Shown: positions 47,401-54,120 of the stretch, in pieces | Position numbering within the stretch: the stretch's first letter is position 1 | Layout: every line of letters starts with the position of its first letter | Source: an uncultured bacterium | GTDB lineage: Bacteria > Bacillota > Clostridia > Peptostreptococcales > Anaerovoracaceae | Assembly (NCBI GenBank): GCA_905214195.1 | Contig: CAJMLH010000005.1 | Coordinates: 1-64,000, forward strand | Direction of reading: 5' to 3' | Length of the DNA stretch: 64,000 bases | Notes under the pieces: model-generated | Told to the model about the DNA's origin: nothing | The model's database searches: none | Seen by the model: only the letters and a program-made list of their open reading frames with translations | Position numbers and translations under genes: made by a program

Positions 47401-47947
47401 CAATTCACAAGGTCTCATCGACATGGGAATCACCGCAGGCAGTGAAGCTCTTGAAGGAGTCAAGGCTCTCGTAGTATTCGGTGAAAACGCAGACATCGAC
47501 ACTGAGTCTCTTGAATTCTTAGCAGTATGTGATACTCACATGACTGAACTTGGTGCTAAGGCTAATGTAGTAATTCCGGGAACAGGTTTTGCTTCAGTTA
47601 ACGGTACTTTCACCAATACAGAAAGAAGAATGCAGCTTGTACAGGCAGCTATCGACGAAGATATCCTGTTCAGCAACTGGGAAGTTGCAGCTGAAATCGC
47701 TCATATATTTGAAGTTGATTTTGCATGGGACGGAACAGACGACATATCTGACGAAATGTGCGACACTGTAGACGCATATAAATATGCTCAGATAGGTGAA
47801 GTTTTGGGCGGAGTGCTCAAACCTTCAGAAGATGCTGCATTAGTTGCAGTAGCTGATGGTTCTGTAGTAGACGAACTACCTTGCACAGACAGCCTGATGC
47901 AGGTTATCTCAATGAGATTGCCTAAACCGGCTAATCCAACAGCATAA
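44486..47947 (+). CDS. Multidomain Fe-S flavoprotein: [2Fe-2S] + GltD/NfnB-like + ferredoxin + molybdopterin-oxidoreductase-like (StnA-like)
   Basis: The 1,153 residues run in this order. A NuoG/HydA-type [2Fe-2S] domain holds C36, C47, C50 and C64. A GltD-type Fe-S domain covers about 96-160 (RVCPHPCEEACRRG). An FAD/NADP(H) domain covers about 190-530 (VAVIGGGPMGLSAAYF, VAIVGGGNTAMDACRTA, GVFAGGD). Two [4Fe-4S] ferredoxin motifs lie at about 615-680. A CSYCSVGC cluster domain lies near 693. A formate-dehydrogenase/NuoG-like fold runs from about 760 to the end. Where formate dehydrogenases have the catalytic Sec/Cys, the sequence reads VLCMNNRESG, and the C-terminal dinucleotide-binding domain is absent, so it is not a formate dehydrogenase. 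With the two genes before it, it probably exchanges electrons among NADH, NADPH and ferredoxin, like the Sporomusa-type Nfn. Confidence 0.88.
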   Translation: MNKFRLNINGKEVTGVAGQTILEVARENDIFIPTLCYDERTKIYGSCGLCMCEVEGNPKLCKACATEIAPGMVIRTNTERVIESRKTNLELLLSNHTGDCRPPCVLACPGQTDCQGYVGLIANGEYEKALELIKDKIPLPASLGRVCPHPCEEACRRGLVDEPVSIQQLKRFAADVDLEGDVFVPECEEATGKSVAVIGGGPMGLSAAYFLRQMGHDVTIFESMPNAGGMLRYGIPEYRLPKAVLDEEIATIESMGVEIITNTKVGADIPFETIRSDYDAVLLGIGAWVSTGVGCKGEDAEGVIGGIDFLRRVVRNEEIGMGKKVAIVGGGNTAMDACRTAVRLGADKVYNIYRRTKDEMPADMVEIEEAEEEGVIFKNLTNPIEVIKDENGHVKQVVLQVMELGEPDASGRRKPVPVEGKTETLDIDTMILAIGQAVDATMFDCDKTRKNAIAYDPDTFMTSIPGVFAGGDCGNDKISIAIEAISDARKAADSIDAYLYGEILKYEKPYVVERDDITEKTFEDRERMCRPEIPQLSPEERKDNFSEVIPCGFTEEQAVAEASRCLECGCHDYFECKLIDFANQYDVHPERFAGEKNAIEFEDNHPFIVRDPNKCILCGLCVRVCDEVMGVGALGLVHRGFDTVVKPNMEKPLIESGCISCGQCVSVCPTGALQERTTMIKETPVETEVTDTTCSYCSVGCSLKLESCGDMLIKANPDKEGAVNKGLICGKGKWGFDCSMLEDKLEDPLVKEDGNFREADYHEVLVLIAKRCQSIAAKYGKDSVAVAVSDRYTNEEAYAVKMMAEAMGAKVLCMNNRESGLKAVTGLDASPNTIDELLSTNLILKVGFEDAKSRVIALKIKQAEEAGAKVVTLCNGENSLGFLKEIAKAIIDSGKAKKVSGYDEFAASLDNVKVSDEAKAIADQYLAAKKAMIVYQQNFLTVDGAKLVADIAMLSGHIGTPRDGILQVKAKNNSQGLIDMGITAGSEALEGVKALVVFGENADIDTESLEFLAVCDTHMTELGAKANVVIPGTGFASVNGTFTNTERRMQLVQAAIDEDILFSNWEVAAEIAHIFEVDFAWDGTDDISDEMCDTVDAYKYAQIGEVLGGVLKPSEDAALVAVADGSVVDELPCTDSLMQVISMRLPKPANPTA

Positions 47948-47964
47948 ATTTTAAAAACACATAT

Positions 47965-47998
47965 AAAGCGCCTCTTATCTACAGGAGGCGCTTTTATC
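47965..47998 (+). terminator. Terminator of the oxidoreductase operon
   Basis: AAAGCGCCTC (47965-47974) pairs with GAGGCGCTTT (47985-47994), 10 bp with a 10-base loop, then T-rich sequence. Confidence 0.85.
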
Positions 47999-48033
47999 TA
48001 TTTAATTATACAAGGTGAGAAAGGAAGCGTATT

Positions 48034-48603
48034 ATGAAGCCGAGAAATTTATTGGATATACTTGCTGTAGCCGAAAGACTTAAGGATACTCTGCGCCATT
48101 GTTATACATCTAAAGGAAGACACGAAAGCGTCGCCGAGCATAGCTGGATGATGACTTTAATGGCTTTTTTCATGAGAGACCAATTTCCCGAAGCCGATAT
48201 GGATAAAGTAATACGAATGTGTATTATACACGATTTGGGAGAGTGCTTCACAGGCGACATACCAACCTTTGACAAAAATAAAGAGGACGAAAAAACAGAA
48301 GAACAGCTTCTTAAACAGTGGGTAGATTCTCTTCCGGAAGAATACAGCCAAGAGTTAAGACAGCTTTACAGCGAAATGGAGCTTAGGGAAAGCAGAGAAG
48401 CCAAGATATACAAAGCCATAGACTCTCTGGAGGCTCTTATACAGCATAACTTTTCGGATATTTCAACATGGATTCCAAAAGAATACAGCCTCAATATGAC
48501 TTATGCCGATGACAAGGTGGAATTTTCAGATTATCTCAAGGAGCTTCGCAGCGAAATAAGAGAGGATACAATCTTAAAGATAGAGGAGGAAAAAGAAAGA
48601 TAA
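48034..48603 (+). CDS. HD domain phosphohydrolase (YfbR/HDDC2-like 5'-deoxynucleotidase)
   Basis: The 189 residues resemble the HD_3 family: RHESVAEHSW (first His), IIHDLGECFTGDIPT (HD pair) and AIDSLEALIQH (last Asp). Members dephosphorylate nucleoside 5'-monophosphates. It is a single gene between the oxidoreductase terminator and the ABC locus promoter. The ribosome site is AAAGGAAG. Confidence 0.87.
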   Translation: MKPRNLLDILAVAERLKDTLRHCYTSKGRHESVAEHSWMMTLMAFFMRDQFPEADMDKVIRMCIIHDLGECFTGDIPTFDKNKEDEKTEEQLLKQWVDSLPEEYSQELRQLYSEMELRESREAKIYKAIDSLEALIQHNFSDISTWIPKEYSLNMTYADDKVEFSDYLKELRSEIREDTILKIEEEKER

Positions 48604-48620
48604 ATTTTTATCAATTTAGC

Positions 48621-48649
48621 TTGACTTAATATAAAATTTTACATATAGT
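48621..48649 (+). promoter_or_regulatory. Promoter of the ABC/lipoprotein locus
   Basis: TTGACT (48621-48626) and TATAGT (48644-48649) are 17 bp apart, about 190 bp before the first lipoprotein gene. The inverted repeat ACACT-TAAG-AGTGT (48672-48685) just downstream is a possible operator. Nothing else is seen in the leader. Confidence 0.6.
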
Positions 48650-48823
48650 TATATTAAAGATATTGTTAGAAACACTTAAGAGTGTATGATATGAGGGTAA
48701 TTATAATAACTTACTATACAAAAATTCCGGCAATATGCTTATTACTAATTATTGTCATAGACTTATACAACTTCCTATATTAAAAAACTCATGAAAATAA
48801 CACCTTGAATTACAGAAAGAGTT

Positions 48824-48854
48824 ACAAAAGGAGACGGCCAATGACTACCAATAA
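48824..48854 (+). repeat. 31-bp direct repeat, copy 1 (ribosome site and first codons)
   Basis: It is identical to 49905-49935. It spans the ACAAAAGGAGACGGCCA ribosome site plus the codons for M-T-T-N and the start of the fifth. Copy 1 starts the lipoprotein gene; copy 2 starts the first permease gene. Confidence 0.95.
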
Positions 48855-49899
48855 AAAGATGGCAGTACTCATTTTCTTAATGTTTATTTTGCTGGCAACA
48901 GTAGGATGTGCCACTAAGACAGAGTCGGATAAAATCCATGAAATAAGTCTCCCCAATGAGGATATTGTGGTAATGCAGATGAAATTCGATGAAAATCAAA
49001 GGCTTTTGATAGCCGGCTTTGAAAGAAACGAAGACAACTCAGCAGTCACGGCATCTGTTTGGAGAACGGATAATCATGGGGAATCATGGGAATCTCTCTA
49101 TGAAAAGGCATTCCACTCTGAAAAACCCGGAGAGACTTTAGTAGATACAGAGGTGTATTTTACCGACGACGGTTTGCTGATGAGTGAAGTAACTTTTACC
49201 TTGGAAAATATCTCTGATATGTCCAGAAAGATGTATTATGTAAAAAGCTTTGAAACGGGAGATACTGAGGAGATATTAACCTCAATAAATGTTAATTCTG
49301 TAAGCGATATTAAATTTATCTCAGAAGAAGCAGTATATGCACTTGACTATAGAAGCAGAGATTTTCTGAAAATAAATATTTTGACAGAAGAGGTAGAAAA
49401 GATTGAGCTGCCGCAAATTAAAAGCATAATATATGATTTTTATAACGACACCTGTGTACATTTTGCATATTATATCGACGAAGAATATTTGAACGAACAA
49501 GAACTTCAAGCCGAAAACATAGATTCCGATGATACGAAAGAAATTTATGAAAATTGTACGGCGGGAATCAGATACGATCTTCAAAAAGAGCAGATAGTTA
49601 ACTCTCCTGTAATGAAAGATTTTGGCACATATATGTTCATTAAAAATGCTGAGACAGACTATGAACACAGTATATCTTTGGCTGCGGCATCGGAAGAAGA
49701 TAAGTACTACTTTTTATACGATGAGGGTCTTTTTAAATTTGATGAAAACGGAGAAAGCCTGCTCTATAAAGATGATCAATGGAAAAAAAGATATGGTGAG
49801 TTGGAAATTCTGTACATAGATGATAACGATATATATATACAAGCTTTTGAAAAGAAGGGGAATTCCCGGAACCACCTTTTTAAAATAAGTATAGCATAG
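48841..49899 (+). CDS. Lipoprotein with an Asp-box motif, paralogue 1
   Basis: The 352 residues begin with a signal peptide and lipobox (LLATVGC, C23), so the protein is a membrane-anchored surface lipoprotein. WRTDNHGESWESLY is an Asp-box (S/T-x-D-x-G-x-S/T-W), typical of beta-propellers such as BNR repeats. The rest is acidic and beta-rich, with repeated (F/Y)DENG motifs. It is a diverged paralogue of 52953-54023: the Asp-box, a GIRYD segment and the C-terminal E(D/E)(K/R)YY...DENGES-like stretch line up. It is clearly A+T-rich (19 of 60 G+C at 49201-49260), unlike the permease that follows. The function is unknown; it may bind the transported ligand or cell-surface sugars. Confidence 0.85.
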   Translation: MTTNKKMAVLIFLMFILLATVGCATKTESDKIHEISLPNEDIVVMQMKFDENQRLLIAGFERNEDNSAVTASVWRTDNHGESWESLYEKAFHSEKPGETLVDTEVYFTDDGLLMSEVTFTLENISDMSRKMYYVKSFETGDTEEILTSINVNSVSDIKFISEEAVYALDYRSRDFLKINILTEEVEKIELPQIKSIIYDFYNDTCVHFAYYIDEEYLNEQELQAENIDSDDTKEIYENCTAGIRYDLQKEQIVNSPVMKDFGTYMFIKNAETDYEHSISLAAASEEDKYYFLYDEGLFKFDENGESLLYKDDQWKKRYGELEILYIDDNDIYIQAFEKKGNSRNHLFKISIA

Positions 49900-49904
49900 A
49901 ATTA

Positions 49905-49935
49905 ACAAAAGGAGACGGCCAATGACTACCAATAA
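49905..49935 (+). repeat. 31-bp direct repeat, copy 2
   Basis: Identical to 48824-48854 and 1,081 bp downstream of it. It supplies the ribosome site and first codons (MTTNK) of the first permease, so the lipoprotein gene sits between the two copies. Confidence 0.95.
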
Positions 49936-50767
49936 GACGGCAAAATATTTTATAGCGGCAAGCCTCATAGGAACCGGTGTTTTTCTACTGCTTCCGTATG
50001 CTTATGTCGTCGTAAACTCCTTTATAAAAACGGGAAGCGGCAGCTTTGCGGGCCTTGATAATTATACAGCGGTTCTTAGCAGTGAGGCTTTTATGACCGC
50101 CATGGGCAACACGGCGCTATTCATGGCAGTCAGCGTACCAGTCATTCTTGTACTGTCACTCCTGATTTCAGTATACATCTATGAGAATCCGCGTCTGGCA
50201 GGCTGCCTAAAAACAAGTTTTCTGATTCCTATGGCTATCCCTGTCACTTCCATAGTCCTGATGTGGCGGTTTCTGTTCGACGATAACGGCATAATAAACG
50301 GTATTCTCAATGGCTGCGGTATGGATACGGTAAACTGGATGAACACCGAAGCGGCTTTCTGGATATTGGTTCTCAGCTATGTCTGGAAAAACCTTGGGTA
50401 CAACATAATCCTATGGCTGGCTGCTCTTTCGGCCATAGATCCCGGCATAGGCGAGGCAGCCAGAATAGACGGAGCCGGCGGATGGCAGCGGCTGACGAGA
50501 GTAACATTACCTGCCGCTAAAAACGGAGCTTTCGTCATAATCGTGCTGGCGGCGCTTAGCTCTTTCAAGGTGTTCAGAGAAGCATATCTCGTGGCAGGAG
50601 AATATCCTCACGACAGCATTTACATGGTACAGCACATATTCAACAACTGGTTCAGAAACCTCGAAATAGATAAGCTGGCAGCAGGAGCGGTGATAAATTC
50701 GCTTATCTTGATTGTTCTCGTGTTGCTTTTGCAAAGATTTTGGGAAAGGCAGGGTGATGACAGGTGA
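49922..50767 (+). CDS. ABC transporter permease, MalF/UgpA type
   Basis: The 281 residues have six membrane helices and the EAA loop EAARIDGAGGWQRLTRVTLP, which contacts the ATPase. This belongs to the carbohydrate-uptake (CUT1-like) importers. The DNA is much richer in G+C than the chromosome around it (69 of 120 at 50401-50520), which suggests transfer. Its end overlaps the next gene by four bases. Confidence 0.92.
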   Translation: MTTNKTAKYFIAASLIGTGVFLLLPYAYVVVNSFIKTGSGSFAGLDNYTAVLSSEAFMTAMGNTALFMAVSVPVILVLSLLISVYIYENPRLAGCLKTSFLIPMAIPVTSIVLMWRFLFDDNGIINGILNGCGMDTVNWMNTEAAFWILVLSYVWKNLGYNIILWLAALSAIDPGIGEAARIDGAGGWQRLTRVTLPAAKNGAFVIIVLAALSSFKVFREAYLVAGEYPHDSIYMVQHIFNNWFRNLEIDKLAAGAVINSLILIVLVLLLQRFWERQGDDR

Positions 50768-51605
50768 AAAAGAAAATTATATTCACTCTGCTTGCTGTTT
50801 TAGGTTTTGCGGTATGCTATCCGGCACTGTTTATCTTGATAGGCTCGCTGATGAGCGAGGGGGAGCTTCAGAATAATCTTTCGGCCATAATAAATGACCG
50901 TGCCGGCATATATGCCCGGTGGGCGCTTCTGCCGGAAGACATGACATTGGAGGGCTATAAAGATTTGTTTCTGTATGAGCCGGGATTTTTTGTTCTGTTC
51001 TGGAATTCCATCAAGATATGCACAGGAGTCCTTGCAGGACATGCAATATTCGCAGTACCCTGTGCCTACGGCTTTGCCATGTACGAATTCAGATTCAAAA
51101 AACATTATTTACAATATACATCATATTCATGATGATGCCGTTTCAGGTGCTGATGCTGCCCGAATATATGGTTCTAAAAAACCTCGGTCTCATAAACACG
51201 CTGTGGGCTATCATATTGCCGGGAGCATTTTCGACCTTTCCGGTGTTCATAATGTATAACTTTTTCAAGGGAATTCCCAAATCCGTAATTGAAGCCGCAA
51301 GAATGGACGGGGCAGGAGAATTTACCGTATTCTTGAAAATAGGAGTTCCTGCCGGAGCTTCCGGCATAGCAGCTTCTATGGTCTTGCAGTTTCTGGAGTA
51401 TTGGAATGCAGTGGAACAACCCATGGTTTTTCTCGCCAAAGAAGAAACATGGCCGCTGTCTTTGTATCTTCCGTCTGCCGACATGGAAAGCCTGTCCGTA
51501 TCTCTGGCGGCCGCATTCATATCGCTTGTGCCGTCACTTCTGATATTCAGGCTTGGGCAAGACTCGCTGGAAGCAGGGATTTCGGCTACAACTTTCAAGA
51601 GATAG
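50764..51605 (+). pseudogene. ABC transporter permease, MalG type, interrupted by a frameshift at an A6 run
   Basis: Frame 1 from GTG 50764 codes the first 122 residues and stops at TGA 51130-51132. The rest of the permease, including the EAA loop EAARMDGAGEFTVFLKIG, continues in another frame to 51605. Adding one A to the run at 51097-51102 restores a 280-residue protein, the same size as permease 1, reading FRFKKTLFTIY across the join. The frame-1 stop overlaps an in-frame ATG for the second part (ATGA at 51129-51132, then two more ATG), so a two-piece product through reinitiation is possible. Alternatives are a true pseudogene, slippage, phase variation or an assembly error. Confidence 0.82.
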
Positions 51606-51615
51606 GAGACGCATC

Positions 51616-51999
51616 ATGGAAAAGAAAATACTAACCGTCATAACGATTGTCTTCTTCATCGTGATGCTGGCCTTTACATTTATATCACGCAAGACTGCTG
51701 TCGAACTGCTTCCACAAGTAGAAGCGGTTTACGCAGAAGACGGCGTTACCTTTCCGGCGACTGCCGTCTACACAGACCAGTGGGGCAACAGCTTCGTATA
51801 TGCTATTATGGAAGAAAAAAGCATACTCGGTACGGTAGAGGTCGCCCATAAAATCAATGTAGAAATACGAGAAGAACGGGGAGAGGAAATTACATGCGAT
51901 GGAGCCGAGAACATGTCTCATCTGCCGTATATAAAAGATGTGTCTGTCGGTATAAACGATGGAGACAGGGTAAGGAGGGCAGACGATGGCAGAGCTTAA
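51616..51999 (+). CDS. Small membrane-anchored protein of the ABC locus, adaptor-like
   Basis: The 127 residues have one N-terminal helix (about 5-23) and an extracytoplasmic domain. The pattern VTFPATAVYTDQWGNSFVYA, ending in VSVGINDGDRVR, looks like the membrane-proximal domain of HlyD/MacA-type adaptors (P-x-x-A-V-x-x-x-x-G-x-x-x-V-Y-V... and GL-x-x-GD-x-V), but without the rest of such a protein. The start is fixed by AGGAG ten bases before ATG 51616. It overlaps the ATPase gene by 14 bases. The function is unknown. Confidence 0.7.
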   Translation: MEKKILTVITIVFFIVMLAFTFISRKTAVELLPQVEAVYAEDGVTFPATAVYTDQWGNSFVYAIMEEKSILGTVEVAHKINVEIREERGEEITCDGAENMSHLPYIKDVSVGINDGDRVRRADDGRA

Positions 52000-52948
52000 A
52001 ATATTGAATCTGAGAAAAGAATACGAAAAGGGTAAAACAGCGGTAGAGGACTTCACTCTTACTATACCGGATGGAGAACTGGCGGTCATAGTAGGACCGT
52101 CAGGCTGTGGAAAGTCTACCACCCTAAGAATGATAGCCGGGCTAATCCCGACGACTTCCGGCAGTATAATACTGGACGGCAGGGAGATAAGCAAGGTAAG
52201 CACAAGAGACAGAGACATTGCGATGGTTTTTCAGAACTACGCTCTCTATGAAAATATGACCGTCTTTGGAAACATTGCCTTTCCCCTTAAAATACGCAAG
52301 GAAGAAAAGGAACAGATAATAGAAAAGGTAACCGGTATATCTAAAATACTCAAAATAGAAGATTTGCTGGACAGAAGACCCAAAACTCTTTCGGGAGGTG
52401 AAAAGCAGCGTGTCGCCATGGGTAGAGCGCTGGTGAGAAACCCAAAGCTGTTTCTGATGGACGAACCGCTTTCAAATCTGGACGCTCGACTTAAGACGGA
52501 GCTTAGGGAAGAAATAAAGAGGATACAAAGAAAACTGGGAACGACTACGATTTATGTAACCCACGATCAGGAAGAGGCCATGAGCATTGCCGATACGATA
52601 ATCGTCATGGCTGATGGAAGAATAAAGCAAGTAGGAACACCGACAGAAATATACGAGAATCCTGTAGAACCGTCGGTGGCAGGTTTCTTCGGACAACCGG
52701 CAATGAATATCTGGAGCGAGTCCGGGCAAACGCTGGGTATAAGGCCTGAGGATATTATAATTTCAGATTACGAAAAAGACGGAGTCCCCGGAATAGTGAA
52801 TGAACAGTATTACAGCGGAGACCACTGGATAATAAAGGTTGAGACGGAGAAAACGCTGATGACTGCCTTTAGCCCGTCGCCTTTACAGGAAAAAAGCAAG
52901 CTTTGGCTCAAATTACCCGATGATAAGCTTCACCGATGGGAGGTGTAA
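51986..52948 (+). CDS. ABC transporter ATP-binding protein, MalK/UgpC type
   Basis: The 320 residues carry Walker A GPSGCGKST, signature LSGGEKQRVAMGRALVRNPK, Walker B LFLMDEPLSNLD and the switch His in YVTHDQEEAMSIAD. A C-terminal TOBE-like domain follows (GIRPEDIIISDYEKDG) but is shorter than in MalK (about 370 residues). It energises the importer formed by the two permeases. Confidence 0.94.
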   Translation: MAELKILNLRKEYEKGKTAVEDFTLTIPDGELAVIVGPSGCGKSTTLRMIAGLIPTTSGSIILDGREISKVSTRDRDIAMVFQNYALYENMTVFGNIAFPLKIRKEEKEQIIEKVTGISKILKIEDLLDRRPKTLSGGEKQRVAMGRALVRNPKLFLMDEPLSNLDARLKTELREEIKRIQRKLGTTTIYVTHDQEEAMSIADTIIVMADGRIKQVGTPTEIYENPVEPSVAGFFGQPAMNIWSESGQTLGIRPEDIIISDYEKDGVPGIVNEQYYSGDHWIIKVETEKTLMTAFSPSPLQEKSKLWLKLPDDKLHRWEV

Positions 52949-52952
52949 TATA

Positions 52953-53022
52953 ATGAAGAAAATACTCACATTGTTTATGACATTCATTCTTATTACAGGG
53001 CTTACAGGCTGCGGACAAGATG
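52953..53022 (+). repeat. 70-bp direct repeat, copy 1 (signal-peptide coding)
   Basis: It matches 54051-54120 except for two synonymous third-position changes. The sequences upstream of the two ATGs differ, so the repeat starts at the start codon. Confidence 0.95.
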
Positions 53023-54023
53023 ACTCTGAAACCGGGAGTTCCGGCAGAGAAGCGTCGGAAGTAAAGCTGCCGAAAGAAATCGACTACATTACCGATATGA
53101 AAGTGGATGAGAACGGCTATATCACGCTGGCAGCATATGAGAGAAAGGGAGATTACAATTGTGTAATCAGCATTTCAAAAACTAAGGACGATGGAGAGTC
53201 GTGGGAGACTCTGTACCAACGAGAAGTCTCGATTAAAGAAAGAGAAAATCACTTTACTGAAGCACATTTGTACTTTGGAGATTCAGGAATTTTCTTTGAT
53301 GTGTGTGACTGGGACAGTGAAGATTTGAGAAATTCCGTTAGAAAGCGTTATTATCTGAGAGACTTTGATAGCGAACCCGAAGAGTTCGATTTCAGCTGGA
53401 CAGATTTTAGTATAGATGATGTAAATTACATAGACTTTGAAAATTCCTACGGTATGAAACTTTGGGGTGATTATGCGGAGAAAACCGAACTCTACCGCAT
53501 GAATATAAAAGACAGACAAATTGAACAGGTACAGCTGCCCGAGGTCACCGGTCCGGATACCATGGAAAATGACGGCAAATATGTATATGTGCTGTATTAT
53601 CCGGAAATTGAGGAAGAAGCCGCCACATTTTCAGCAGGACTAAAGCTGATGGAAAAAGAAATAAAAGAGAATGGCCACGGAATAAGATACGATATGAGAG
53701 AGAATAAGGTTCATCAGTCAGATATCCTTGACAAGCTGGCAAAGAAAGCAATGCTCTGGGACAATATTGAGAATAATGACGACCAAAACTACTCAATGTA
53801 TGCGGCAGATACTTACTCGGAAGAAGAGAGATATTACATCATTAACGATTCCGGGCTTTGGCGTATAGATAAAGACGGCGAAACTTTAATCTATAAAGAA
53901 GAAAATTGGTTGAAAGAAAAATATTATTTAAACAATCTGACGGTTGGAAACGGCGCCGTATATTTTGCCGCTACTCCGGAGGGTGGTGAAATGAAGCTTT
54001 TCAAAGTTGCCGACAATCAATAA
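52953..54023 (+). CDS. Lipoprotein with an Asp-box motif, paralogue 2
   Basis: The 356 residues are a paralogue of 48841-49899. The first 23 residues (MKKILTLFMTFILITGLTGC, then GQD) are identical to those of the solute-binding protein next door, with lipobox Cys C20. After that it follows paralogue 1: Asp-box KTKDDGESWETLYQ, GIRYDMREN, and ERYYIINDSGLWRIDKDGET. GGGAGGTG precedes the start, which comes just behind the ATPase stop. The function is unknown. Confidence 0.87.
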   Translation: MKKILTLFMTFILITGLTGCGQDDSETGSSGREASEVKLPKEIDYITDMKVDENGYITLAAYERKGDYNCVISISKTKDDGESWETLYQREVSIKERENHFTEAHLYFGDSGIFFDVCDWDSEDLRNSVRKRYYLRDFDSEPEEFDFSWTDFSIDDVNYIDFENSYGMKLWGDYAEKTELYRMNIKDRQIEQVQLPEVTGPDTMENDGKYVYVLYYPEIEEEAATFSAGLKLMEKEIKENGHGIRYDMRENKVHQSDILDKLAKKAMLWDNIENNDDQNYSMYAADTYSEEERYYIINDSGLWRIDKDGETLIYKEENWLKEKYYLNNLTVGNGAVYFAATPEGGEMKLFKVADNQ

Positions 54024-54050
54024 TCAAAGGGGAAAGGACGGGTAACGGCT

Positions 54051-54120
54051 ATGAAGAAAATACTCACATTGTTTATGACATTCATTCTTATTACAGGGCT
54101 GACAGGCTGCGGCCAAGATG
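54051..54120 (+). repeat. 70-bp direct repeat, copy 2
   Basis: Second copy of the signal-peptide segment, 1,098 bp after copy 1. Confidence 0.95.

Noticed and set aside
44486..47947. NADP-dependent formate dehydrogenase or [FeFe] hydrogenase subunit
   Set aside because: No catalytic Sec/Cys, no cap domain and no H-cluster motifs.
48824..49935. CRISPR-like repeats or an IS target duplication
   Set aside because: Only two copies, 1 kb apart, each at a gene start; no spacer array, no cas genes and no transposase.
51018..51605. Separate gene for the second half of the permease starting at 51018
   Set aside because: The first ~35 residues are a wrong-frame reading of the first half; homology starts only after the A6 run.
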